Below are positions 53,201 through 60,284 of a stretch of DNA of 64,000 nucleotides, piece after piece (positions within the stretch are counted from its first letter, which is position 1; the number at the start of each line of letters is the position of its first letter). Location of the stretch: assembly GCA_944363035.1 (NCBI GenBank), contig CALVTS010000002.1, forward strand, positions 1 through 64,000. The letters run 5' to 3'. The position numbers and the translations under genes were made by a program. The notes beneath the pieces are model-generated. The model was not told the DNA's origin and ran no database searches. It saw only the letters and a program-made list of their open reading frames with translations. This DNA comes from an uncultured Clostridia bacterium (lineage in GTDB: Bacteria > Bacillota > Clostridia > Christensenellales > CAG-917).

Positions 53201-53362
53201 GTGGGTTATTCCGCCGAGGGCGTCGCGCTCGCCGTGCTCCGAAAGGGCGATTTCGCAAAGGACGTGCTCTGCGACAGCGTTTCGCAGGAGACGGACGGAT
53301 TCGTGAAAGAGCTCAACATCAACGGAGACAAAGTCACACTCTCCGTCAAAAAGATAGGCTGA
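50252..53362 (+). CDS. ileS: Isoleucyl-tRNA synthetase
   Basis: Charges tRNA-Ile. The 1036-residue class I synthetase has GPPTANGKPHIGHI (HIGH motif), an editing domain with the WTTTPWTLPSN block near residue 227, and KMSKHKGN as the KMSKS loop. It resembles the long, eukaryote-like IleS type in its GWDTHGLPVE and C-terminal region. The start at 50252 follows GAGG at 50242-50245. It heads a run of five genes ending with the isomerase at 57481. Confidence 0.96.
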   Translation: MYKPVDTSLNFVEREKEILAFWKENEIFEKSVEKNKGGKSFNFYDGPPTANGKPHIGHILTRVMKDIIPRYKTMKGFYVRRKAGWDTHGLPVELEVEKMLGIDGKQEIEKYGIEPFIKKCKESVWKYKHEWEIMSDRIGYWADMKDPYITYDDRYIESVWWAIKQMADKGLLYKGYKIVPYCPRCGTALSSHEVAQGYKDVEEKSIFVKFKVKGRDNTFFLAWTTTPWTLPSNVALCVNPAEDYVEIAVGEERYIMADALVGSLFKEGEYERISVKKGKDYEYTEYEPLFDYDTGAKERAYYVTCDGYVTLTDGTGVVHIAPAFGEDDSNVGKHYGLPFVQMVDGRGRFIDSAYDLKGVFAKDADKLIIERLKEEGKLFKELMFTHSYPFCWRCDTPLLYYARSSWFIKVTAVKEALLASNASVNWMPPTIGTGRMGNFLENVIDWGISRERYWGTPLPIWVCNKCGKIHVVGSREELRKLGGLDHDIELHRPYIDEVKWQCECGGEMTRTPEVLDCWFDSGSMPFAQWHYPFENKEIFEETFPADFISEAVDQTRGWFYTLLAVSTMLFGKSPFRNCIVLGHVNDKDGVKMSKHKGNVVEPFTVLDKQGADATRWYFYTSSAPWLPSRFSAENVSEAQRKFMGTLWNTYAFFVLYAEIDKFDPSEHKLSEQKLTVMDRWILSGLNTLIKTVDEGLNEYKITETARAIAAFTDDLSNWYVRRSRDRFWGSGMDADKEAAYTTLYTVLSTLSEVIAPYVPFLAENMYRNLVVPFFKDVPESVHLCDFPVADESLIDPVLEEGMKDVLSVVMLGRAARNVAGIKNRQPLRRLIYNGKKELSDDLKALVEDELNVKDVQISADSGKFISYELKPQLKTLGPKYGALLGKIRALLSEHADEIVAAVRGGGAYTADIDGREVELKEEDLLISVKSREGYSSESDGETTVALDTTLDDELIFEGAEREIVSKIQTMRKEAGFEVTDHIAVGYSAEGVALAVLRKGDFAKDVLCDSVSQETDGFVKELNINGDKVTLSVKKIG

Positions 53363-53363
53363 T

Positions 53364-54224
53364 ATGCGTATCGCGCCGGATTGGAAAGACTATTCCGTCA
53401 TCGCGACGGGGGAGGGCGAAAAGCTGGAAAGATGGGGGAAGTACATCCTCCTGCGCCCCGACCCGCAGGTCATCTGGCGCGCGAAAAAGCCCCTGCGCTC
53501 ATATGAGGGGATAGACGCCGTTTACGAGCGTTCCTCAACGGGCGGCGGCAGGTGGGTGTATCTGCGCCCCGTCCCGGAGGAGTTCACGGTGGGATGGAGG
53601 ACGCTCCGCTTCAAGCTCAAACTCATGGGCTTCAAACACACCGGGCTTTTCCCCGAGCAGGCGGTCAACTGGGACAGGATGTCCCGACTCATATCGGAGG
53701 CGGGAAGACCTATATCCGTGCTCAACCTTTTCGGATATACGGGCGCGGCGTCGGTAGCCTGCCTTGCGGCTGGAGCGAGCGTGTGCCACGTGGACGGTGC
53801 GAAAGCCATGGTGGAACGCGCGGGAGAGAACGTCCGACTCTCGGGAGTGGACGGCGCGCATATGCGTTATATCGTGGACGACTGCTTCAAGTTCACTTCG
53901 CGGGAACTCAAAAGGGGCAGACGCTATGACGCCGTCATTCTGGACCCTCCCAGCTTCGGCAGAGGACCCAACGGGGAAAAATGGAAGATAGAGGAGGGCA
54001 TAAGCGACCTCATGGAGATAGTCGCCAAGGTGCTCTCGGATCGTCCTCTCTTCGTGTGCCTCAATTCCTACACCACGGGATTGCAGCCCGGAGTGATGTC
54101 CAACATCCTGAAACTCGCCCTTCCCGCCGACGCCGAGACGGACGCCGACGAGATAGGACTCCCCACCGAAGAGGGGCTTGTGCTCCCGCAGGGTTGCACC
54201 GCGTTCGCCACCTTTTCAAGGTGA
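53364..54224 (+). CDS. Class I SAM-dependent methyltransferase (rRNA cytosine-like)
   Basis: A 286-residue methyltransferase of the RlmI/COG1092-like group, probably acting on rRNA. It has the SAM-binding motif SVLNLFGYTGAASVAC, an acidic HVDGAK turn and the catalytic ILDPPSFGRGPNGEKW. It lacks the N-terminal PUA domain of RlmI. The ATG is one base after the ileS stop, so it is translationally coupled. The exact target base is unknown. Confidence 0.87.
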   Translation: MRIAPDWKDYSVIATGEGEKLERWGKYILLRPDPQVIWRAKKPLRSYEGIDAVYERSSTGGGRWVYLRPVPEEFTVGWRTLRFKLKLMGFKHTGLFPEQAVNWDRMSRLISEAGRPISVLNLFGYTGAASVACLAAGASVCHVDGAKAMVERAGENVRLSGVDGAHMRYIVDDCFKFTSRELKRGRRYDAVILDPPSFGRGPNGEKWKIEEGISDLMEIVAKVLSDRPLFVCLNSYTTGLQPGVMSNILKLALPADAETDADEIGLPTEEGLVLPQGCTAFATFSR

Positions 54225-54281
54225 ACACGATCGCAGAAAATACACTTGACAAATACAAAACGGTAAGATAAAAACGAAGTT

Positions 54282-55001
54282 ATGGATCACAAAGACTTGA
54301 AAATACTCTTTGAGGACAATCACTTGTTGGTGGTGGTGAAGCCCTACGGCGTTCCCGTACAGGCGGACGGATCGGGGGATCCCGATATGCTCACCATACT
54401 GAAAGGGTACCTCGTGGAGAAATATTCCAAACCGGGTGAGGCTTATCTCGGGTTGGTTCACAGGCTTGACCGTCCCACGGGCGGGGTCATGGTGTTTGCC
54501 AAGACTTCAAAAGCCGCGTCCAGACTCTCCGAGGCGATCCGCAACGGCGAAGTGGAAAAGAGATATCTCGCCATTGTCGAGGGCGCGCCGAGGTTCAAGG
54601 CGGACAAGCTCCGCTGTTGGCTCAAAAAGTTCCCGGAACAGAACCTTGTCAAGATGGTCCCCGCGCTCACCGACGGGGCGAAGTATGCGGAGCTGGATTA
54701 TAAGCAACTGGCATACGACAAGGCAAACGATGTCAGTCTTCTCCTCGTCAACCTGCTTACGGGCAGGGGACATCAGATAAGAGTCCAGCTTGCCGCCAAC
54801 GGTACGCCCATCCTCGGAGACGCGCGCTACGGTCACGGCGAAAGACTGAAACTCCCGCTATGTCTGTGGGCTGCCGAGCTCAGGTTCGCCCATCCCGTAG
54901 GAGGCAAGACAATGGATTTCAGGGTCTATCCGCCCGACACTCTCCCGTGGAAGCTCTTTGACATCGAGCAATATCTCGGGATCAACATCAAGAACGTATA
55001 G
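54282..55001 (+). CDS. RluA-family pseudouridine synthase
   Basis: Isomerises uridine in rRNA or tRNA. The 239-residue protein has ILFEDNHLLVVVKPYGVP at the start, the catalytic Asp in VHRLDRPTGGVM, the KRYLAIVEG strand, and GRGHQIRVQLA at the C-terminus. No S4 domain is attached, as in short RluA/RluC members such as clostridial YlyB-like or RluF-like proteins. The preceding methyltransferase gene suggests an RNA-modification theme. Confidence 0.92.
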   Translation: MDHKDLKILFEDNHLLVVVKPYGVPVQADGSGDPDMLTILKGYLVEKYSKPGEAYLGLVHRLDRPTGGVMVFAKTSKAASRLSEAIRNGEVEKRYLAIVEGAPRFKADKLRCWLKKFPEQNLVKMVPALTDGAKYAELDYKQLAYDKANDVSLLLVNLLTGRGHQIRVQLAANGTPILGDARYGHGERLKLPLCLWAAELRFAHPVGGKTMDFRVYPPDTLPWKLFDIEQYLGINIKNV

Positions 55002-55013
55002 TACAGGAGATTT

Positions 55014-56675
55014 ATGCAGATCATCGAAAAGACATTGGGGCAGATCATCAACGGTCTCGCCCGCGATATACCCGAAAGAACGGCGGTGGAATATACCACC
55101 CGCAGTTATCGCCGCACCTGGCGCGAATTTGACTCTGATACGGACAAAGTCGCAAAGGGGCTCATTTCCCTCGGCGTGAAGAAGGGGGACAAGGTCGCGA
55201 TATGGGCGACCAACATCCCCGAGTGGCTGCTCACCCTCTTCGGAGCGGCGAAGTGCGGCGCCATCCTCGTCACAGTCAACACCAACTATAAGATATTCGA
55301 GCTGGAATATCTGCTCACCCAGTCCGACACCAAGGTGCTGGTCATGATGGGCGGGTTTAAGGACAGCAACTATGTGGACATCGTCAACGAGCTCATCCCC
55401 GGGCTCAAAAACGCTGAGGACGGCAAAGTTTCTCAGCCCTCTCTTCCCTTCCTCGAAAGGGTGATATTCGCCGACGGACACGCTCCCGAGGGCATGATGA
55501 GCTTTGAGAAACTGATGAAACTCGGAGAGAGCGTGGACGACAAAGTCCTCCGCGACAGAGAGGCGAAACTTGACTGCCACGACGTCATCAATATGCAGTA
55601 CACCTCGGGCACGACGGGATTCCCCAAGGGCGTCATGCTCACGCACTACAACATCGTCAACAACGGCAACACCATCGGGGACGGCATGGCGTTCACCAAC
55701 GAGGACAAACTGTGCATAGTCGTGCCTTTCTTCCATTGTTTCGGGCTCGTGCTCGCGACCATGGCGTGCATAACCCACGGCACCACCATGGTGCCCGTGG
55801 AGGCATACAGTCCCGTGCCCGTGATGAACGCGATAAGCACGGCTAAGTGTACTGCGGTGCACGGCGTGCCCACCATGTTCATCGCTATGCTCGAACATCA
55901 CGATTTCGACAAATTCGACTTCTCCTCCCTCCGCACGGGCATAATGGCGGGTTCCCCCTGTCCCATCGAGGTGATGAAGAAGGTCGTGGACAAGATGAAT
56001 ATGAGGGATATCGTCATCGTATTCGGTCAGACGGAGGCTTCTCCCGGGTGCACCATGACCACCACCACCGATTCCCTCGAAAAGCGCGTCGCGACCGTCG
56101 GAAGAGCATTCCCCGGCGTGGAGTGCAAGATAGTGGACCCCGAGACCAACAAAGAAGTGCCCGTCGGCACTCCCGGCGAATTCCTCGCGCGCGGCTACAA
56201 TATCATGAAAGGGTACTACAAGATGCCCGAAGCCACCAAACAAGCCATAGATGAGGACGGGTGGCTCCACACCGGCGACCTCTGCACGGTGGATGAGGAG
56301 GGATATTACAAAGTCGTGGGCAGGATAAAGGATATGATAATCCGCGGCGGCGAGAACATCTATCCCAAAGAGCTCGAGGAGTTCCTCTACACCTGCGACA
56401 AGATAAGCGACGTGCAGGTCATCGGCGTCCCCAGCAAGCAGTACGGCGAGGAGATCATGGCGTGCATCATCCTGAAAAAGGGAGAGTCCATGACCGAACA
56501 GGAGGTCAAAGACCTCGTGAAATCGCATATGGCGAGACACAAAGTGCCGAGCTACGTCCGCTTTATGGACGCGTTCCCCGTCACTGCGAGCGGCAAGATA
56601 CAAAAATTCAAGCTTCGTGAGGAAGCCATCGAGATCCTGAAACTTCAGGATGCGGCAAACATCGAGACCGCATAA
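55014..56675 (+). CDS. AMP-dependent acyl-CoA synthetase
   Basis: Activates a carboxylic acid as acyl-AMP, then to acyl-CoA. The 553-residue protein has the P-loop MQYTSGTTGFPKG, the FGQTEAS motif (A5-like), GWLHTGDLC and RIKDMIIRGGENIYPKE at the hinge, and the catalytic Lys in SGKIQKFKL. It resembles medium- or long-chain fatty-acyl-CoA ligases; substrate is not decided. AGGAG precedes the ATG, and it starts 12 nt after the pseudouridine synthase. Confidence 0.92.
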   Translation: MQIIEKTLGQIINGLARDIPERTAVEYTTRSYRRTWREFDSDTDKVAKGLISLGVKKGDKVAIWATNIPEWLLTLFGAAKCGAILVTVNTNYKIFELEYLLTQSDTKVLVMMGGFKDSNYVDIVNELIPGLKNAEDGKVSQPSLPFLERVIFADGHAPEGMMSFEKLMKLGESVDDKVLRDREAKLDCHDVINMQYTSGTTGFPKGVMLTHYNIVNNGNTIGDGMAFTNEDKLCIVVPFFHCFGLVLATMACITHGTTMVPVEAYSPVPVMNAISTAKCTAVHGVPTMFIAMLEHHDFDKFDFSSLRTGIMAGSPCPIEVMKKVVDKMNMRDIVIVFGQTEASPGCTMTTTTDSLEKRVATVGRAFPGVECKIVDPETNKEVPVGTPGEFLARGYNIMKGYYKMPEATKQAIDEDGWLHTGDLCTVDEEGYYKVVGRIKDMIIRGGENIYPKELEEFLYTCDKISDVQVIGVPSKQYGEEIMACIILKKGESMTEQEVKDLVKSHMARHKVPSYVRFMDAFPVTASGKIQKFKLREEAIEILKLQDAANIETA

Positions 56676-56686
56676 AGGAGACCGTC

Positions 56687-57481
56687 ATGCTGAAACTGTG
56701 TTTTTCCACCATAGGTTGCCCCGACTGGCGCTTCGGCGACATAGTGTCCGCCGCCAAGGATCTGGGCTATTCCGCAATAGAGATAAGAGGCATACAGGGG
56801 GAGATATACGCTCCCGCGATGAAGGAGCTCACCGAGGATTACGCCCGCAACAAAGAGCTTCTCGACCGTACGGGCATAAGGATCGCGACACTCACCTCGG
56901 GCGCGGCGCTTGCCGATCATTCCGCAAAGGACAAGAGCGTGGACGAGGCGAAAGCCTACATCGACCTCGCCGCAAAAGTCGGCGCAGAGTTCGTGCGCGT
57001 CATGTCCACCGACAAGCCCTATTTCGACGGCGGCGACATCGAGCTGTGCAAGAAGCAGTTCGAAAAGGTGCTCCGCCATGCCGAGGGGAGCGGCGTCACC
57101 CCGCTCATGGAGACCAACGGGCTCTTTGTGGACACCGCCTTGCTTTCCCGTTTCCTCGACGAAGTGGGTGGGGGTTCCGGCGCGCTCTGGGATGTGCATC
57201 ATCCCTATCGCTTCAACGACGAGAGCATTTCCGAGACCGTCGCCAATCTCGGCAGCAAGATCAAATACGTCCACTTGAAGGACAGCGTCATCGAAAAGGG
57301 CAAAGTCGCCTACCGTATGATGGGCTATGGCGACGTCCCCGTCAAAGAAGCCATCGAGACCCTCCGTTACAACGAGTACCCCGGCTACTACACCTTCGAA
57401 TGGGTCAAACGCTGGGATAAAGACCTTGAAGACGCAGGGATAGTGTTTGCGCATTATGCGTATTATATGAAACGCTACTGA
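56687..57481 (+). CDS. Sugar phosphate isomerase/epimerase (AP endonuclease 2-like TIM barrel)
   Basis: A 264-residue TIM-barrel protein of the xylose-isomerase-like family. It opens with LKLCFSTIGCPDW, has GYSAIEIRG, AEFVRVMSTD and TPLMETNGLFVD, then ALWDVHHPYRFNDE with probable metal ligands, and KYVHLKDSV and YYTFEWVKRW near the end. Members isomerise sugars such as hydroxypyruvate, tagatose or inosose. Role here is not known. AAGGAG precedes the ATG. Its TGA stop overlaps the beginning of the structured element at 57481. Confidence 0.88.
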   Translation: MLKLCFSTIGCPDWRFGDIVSAAKDLGYSAIEIRGIQGEIYAPAMKELTEDYARNKELLDRTGIRIATLTSGAALADHSAKDKSVDEAKAYIDLAAKVGAEFVRVMSTDKPYFDGGDIELCKKQFEKVLRHAEGSGVTPLMETNGLFVDTALLSRFLDEVGGGSGALWDVHHPYRFNDESISETVANLGSKIKYVHLKDSVIEKGKVAYRMMGYGDVPVKEAIETLRYNEYPGYYTFEWVKRWDKDLEDAGIVFAHYAYYMKRY

Positions 57482-57602
57482 AACGCCGCCATTTGGCGCA
57501 GAACTTTGTCAGCGCCCATTTTTCGGCTCGTTACGTACGACCAAGTACGCGCCTCACCGAAAAAGGGGCGCTTTCGCGTTCTGCATCCAAATGGCGGCGT
57601 TT
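57481..57602 (+). repeat. Structured hairpin element A, copy 2
   Basis: The outer stem AAACGCCGCCATTTGG (57481-57496) pairs perfectly with CCAAATGGCGGCGTTT (57587-57602). Inside, GCAGAAC/GTTCTGC, AGCGCCC/GGGCGCT, TTTTTCGG/CCGAAAAA and CGTAC/GTACG form a nearly continuous stem with a small apex. It starts at the stop codon of the isomerase, as copy 1 does at folD. Bases in the inner stems differ from copy 1 while pairing is kept. Confidence 0.85.
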
Positions 57603-57644
57603 CAACGGGCGTTTGTATGAGGACAACTTTGAACCCCACGCACA

Positions 57645-57696
57645 CTCATTCGGAGTGTGCTTGAATCCTACGTATACTTGTTCGAAGACGGTCTCA
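57645..57696. repeat. Tandem 32-33 bp units, second locus
   Basis: One full unit (57645-57676) and a partial one, preceded by a half unit at about 57624-57644. Same CTCATTCGGAGTG and TTGAATCC core as the array at 35876. Confidence 0.75.
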
Positions 57697-58075
57697 CGCG
57701 CCGCTCAGCCAAGCGTTCACAGGCGGCGTGCCGCCTCTTGAACGCCGCGGCGCGTCCGGGGCCCCCGCCGAAAGTATTTTCGGTGGGGTAAAAATGCGAC
57801 CTCGCAAGCTAGACGAATAATTAAGTAGACACGGGCTCGGTGCGCGTCGAGTCGCTCTCCTCGCCCCGCGAGCGACGTTAAATCAATACTGGTCGCCGCT
57901 TGATTATGTGAGTGCGAGACTCAAACTTTTTTCAAGAGGTGTTTTCATAAAGGCGCAACCTGCGCCTTTATGAAAAAGTATATCCCGCATTTTAGGAGGA
58001 ATGAACTCTATTCCGAGCGGGGGAGGAGTCCCGAAGGGGAGGAGGGGGTACAATATTACCATGTTAGGGAACGTA
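57697..58075 (+). repeat. Structured module B, copy 2
   Basis: A 379-bp copy of the module at 36059, larger because the mini palindrome is inserted at 57756-57794. The first stem reads GCGTTCA/TGAACGC and AGGCGGC/GCCGCCT instead of ACTTGCA/TGCAAGT and AGCGGGCG/CGCCCGCT, which are compensatory changes. The hairpin apex of the TTTTCATAAAGGCGC stem is AACC here. Confidence 0.88.
57756..57794. repeat. Mini palindrome, copy 2
   Basis: CCGGGG, then CCCCGCCGAAA mirrored by TTTCGGTGGGG, then TAAAAA. It interrupts module B at a place where copies 1 and 3 are continuous (GTATCTGCGATCTCGC). Confidence 0.65.
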
Positions 58076-58107
58076 TACCCCATAAACTAGCCCAAATCCG
58101 ACGCACA

Positions 58108-58191
58108 CCCATTCGGAGCGTGCTTGACTCCAACGCGCACCCATTCGGAGCGTGCCTGACTCCCACGTGAACTTATTCGAAGATGGTCTCA
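58108..58191. repeat. Tandem 32-33 bp units, third locus
   Basis: Two full units (58108-58139, 58140-58171) with core CCCATTCGGAGCGTGC, and a partial third (58172-58191). They join copies 2 and 3 of module B. Confidence 0.8.
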
Positions 58192-58530
58192 CGCGCCGCT
58201 CAGCCAAGCGTTCACAGGCGGCGTGCCGCCTCTTGAACGCCGCGGCGCGTATCTGCGATCTCGCAAGCTAGACGAGAAATTAAGTAGACACGGGCTCGGT
58301 GCGCGTCGAGTCGCCCTCCTCGCCCCGCGAGCGACGTTCAGTAATTACTGGTCGCCGTTTGATTATGTGAGTGCGAGATTCAAACTTTTTTCAAGAGGTG
58401 TTTTCATAAAGGCGCAGACTGCGCCTTTATGAAAAAGAAAGGCCCGCATTTTAGGAGGAGCGAACTCTATTCCGAGTGGGGGAGGAGTCCCGAAGGGGAG
58501 GAGGGGGTACAATACTTCCATGTCAGGGGG
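58192..58530 (+). repeat. Structured module B, copy 3
   Basis: A 339-bp copy without the mini palindrome. Its first stem is the same as copy 2; downstream it is closer to copy 1 in the GGAGGAGCGAACTC and GAGTGGGGGAGG segment. The hairpin apex is AGAC. It is followed by about 60 bp of unremarkable sequence before the convergent gene. Confidence 0.88.
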
Positions 58531-58591
58531 ACCTTGTGCTTCATTACTTCCCATCAAGGGGACGTAACCCAATTGATCCACGTTGCATATC

Positions 58592-59086
58592 TCACGTACG
58601 TCTGCTTTTCGCGGTGAAATATGTATCCGCGCAGTACGCTCCGCAAGCCGCCGCGATGTAAGGATCGTCGAGGTAAAGTTCTTTGAATATCTTGTCCGTC
58701 AATCCTTCGCGGTCGAGGGCGCGGGAGAGTTCCTCGCGGGCTCTGTCGAAGCGGCGGAACGCCGTGCGCACCGAGATGTTCTGGATCATCGCCGCCTCCT
58801 GGAAGGTCTTGTTGTCGAGAAAGCGGAGAATGAGCAGTTCGCGATATTTTTGAGGTATGGCGGCGAGCGCGTTTTCGACAGAGGAGCGCAAAAGGAAGAG
58901 CAGGTGTTTTCGCCTATTTATTTCAAGCATTTCCTCGACGAGGGAGAGGGTGGATACGCCTTTTTTGAGATGCGCGCTCATAAAAGAGCTTTTCAGGCGC
59001 ATTTTGAATGCCAGATCGTATGCTTTTGCGATTTTGGGTACAGCAGAATAAGCAACAAGCACGGTGTTGCAACGGTTTTCGGTCAT
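58592..59086 (-). CDS. Small protein with sigma-70 region 4-like helix-turn-helix
   Basis: A 164-residue protein of unknown function. Its middle (residues of about 70-125) reads like sigma region 4: LAAIPQKYRELLILRFLDN, then TFQEAAMIQNISVRTAFRRFDRAREELSRAL. No clear region 2 is present, so it is probably not a full sigma factor; it may be a regulator or an anti-sigma-like or phage-type late activator. A GGAGG site precedes the ATG at 59086. The gene stands alone on the minus strand. Confidence 0.7.
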   Translation of the reverse strand: MTENRCNTVLVAYSAVPKIAKAYDLAFKMRLKSSFMSAHLKKGVSTLSLVEEMLEINRRKHLLFLLRSSVENALAAIPQKYRELLILRFLDNKTFQEAAMIQNISVRTAFRRFDRAREELSRALDREGLTDKIFKELYLDDPYIAAACGAYCADTYFTAKSRRT

Positions 59087-59153
59087 GATTTCCTCCGAGA
59101 ATTTGCGGCAAATTGCCTGATACCGAAAGAATATTTTCAACTACGTAGCATAG

Positions 59154-60137
59154 TCAATAAATTATGTCAAAAATAGTGAAATAAATTAGTGAAAACACAA
59201 AAGCGAGTATGAATGCCGCGACGCATTGCACCGCCTTGCGCCCGAGGAGGGCGGAAAGCGGTATGCCGCATTTTGAAAGGAAAGCGTGACTTTGCATTAT
59301 GACCGAAAGTCCGCCGAAGGATATGACCGCACACGCTACAGCGAGCGCGAGAGGTCGGCAGGGTATCTTTGCCGCTTCCATTGTGCCTCGCGTCATCTCT
59401 ATGCCTCCCGAAAGGAGGGCTTTGACGCACCCGGCCGCAGTCGGGTCGCACGATGAACTTATGCTTTCAAAGACGCCGCTCAGGGCAATGGCGTCGATGA
59501 GCATATTCCCCACCACGATATAACCGCCTACGGCGAGCATGGCAAGGGAGGAGGAGGCGATGCTCCGCGAAAGCGCGCCGTCGGCGTCTCTTTCGGCAGA
59601 GAGCATACGCACGCTGTCTCCCGTAGTTTCACGCCCTCGGAACACCAGCCCCGTGACCAGCGCGGAGGCATAATGCGCGATGAGTAGCAACGCTCCGCAA
59701 GCGGGGTCGCCGAATATCACCGACCCGACCGTTCCCAGCACGAATACGGGACCGGATGTGGAGGTGAAGGAAGCTATCTTTTTTGCTTCCGATCTGTTTA
59801 TCACTCCGTTGAGGCAGAGGTCTGCGACGGTCGCCGCGCCGATGGGGTAGCCGCTGAGAAGGGACAGGGTGAAAACGTACGCCCCCGAGGGAGGGGAGCG
59901 GAAGAGCGCCGCTACGGGACGGGCGGCAAGTCGGGATACTGAGTTTGCCGCCCCGAGGGCGGTGAGCAGAGACGCACAGAAAAAGAACGGGAATACCGCA
60001 GGGAGTACGGAAGTGGCGAACAGGAGAAGTCCCCGCGACGCGGAGTCAAGGAAATATGCGGGGCGGACTATCAGCATGACCATAAACGCGCCCACGGCAA
60101 GGACGGGAAAGAGCCGTTTGAGTCTTGCACATCTCAC
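59154..60137 (-). CDS. ylbJ: Sporulation integral membrane protein YlbJ family
   Basis: A polytopic membrane protein of the nucleoside-recognition (Gate) superfamily; in Bacillus, YlbJ is needed for spore cortex or spore quality. It shows LLFATSVLPAVFPFFFCASL, the motif SLLSGYPIGAATV and FTSTSGPVFVLGTVG, and about eight hydrophobic stretches. The start is uncertain. The open frame continues to 60251 but then runs through the terminator of the upstream GH3 gene, so I take GTG at 60137, giving 327 residues. No ribosome site is seen. tmcAL (ylbM) lies nearby, as in Bacillus. Confidence 0.82.
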   Translation of the reverse strand: MRCARLKRLFPVLAVGAFMVMLIVRPAYFLDSASRGLLLFATSVLPAVFPFFFCASLLTALGAANSVSRLAARPVAALFRSPPSGAYVFTLSLLSGYPIGAATVADLCLNGVINRSEAKKIASFTSTSGPVFVLGTVGSVIFGDPACGALLLIAHYASALVTGLVFRGRETTGDSVRMLSAERDADGALSRSIASSSLAMLAVGGYIVVGNMLIDAIALSGVFESISSSCDPTAAGCVKALLSGGIEMTRGTMEAAKIPCRPLALAVACAVISFGGLSVIMQSHAFLSKCGIPLSALLGRKAVQCVAAFILAFVFSLIYFTIFDIIY

Positions 60138-60142
60138 GAAAG

Positions 60143-60172
60143 AGTGTATGCACGAAGCGCGGGGCGGTATGC
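60143..60172 (-). promoter_or_regulatory. Candidate sigma-E type promoter of ylbJ
   Basis: On the minus strand CATACACT fits the sigma-E -10 pattern CATACAnT completely, and GCATACC 15 nt upstream matches five of seven -35 positions. The GTG start follows 5 nt later. A consensus match only. Confidence 0.4.
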
Positions 60173-60231
60173 CAGACAGGGGATATGACTGACGACGGCG
60201 CTGTCCGAATGAGAGCCAAACATCCCGAGAA

Positions 60232-60267
60232 AAACAAAAGCGCACGTTCAACGTACGCTTTTTGCAG
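60232..60267 (-). terminator. Terminator of the GH3 gene
   Basis: AAAAGCG and ACGT arms pair as AAAAGCGcACGT / ACGTaCGCTTTT; on the minus strand the hairpin is followed by TTTTGTTTTT. Confidence 0.85.
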
Positions 60268-60284
60268 TATGAACCGTTGATCCG

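Noticed and set aside
60138..60251. Longer ylbJ reading from TTG at 60251
   Set aside because: It would have to start inside the terminator stem of the upstream GH3 gene and adds residues with no membrane or family character.
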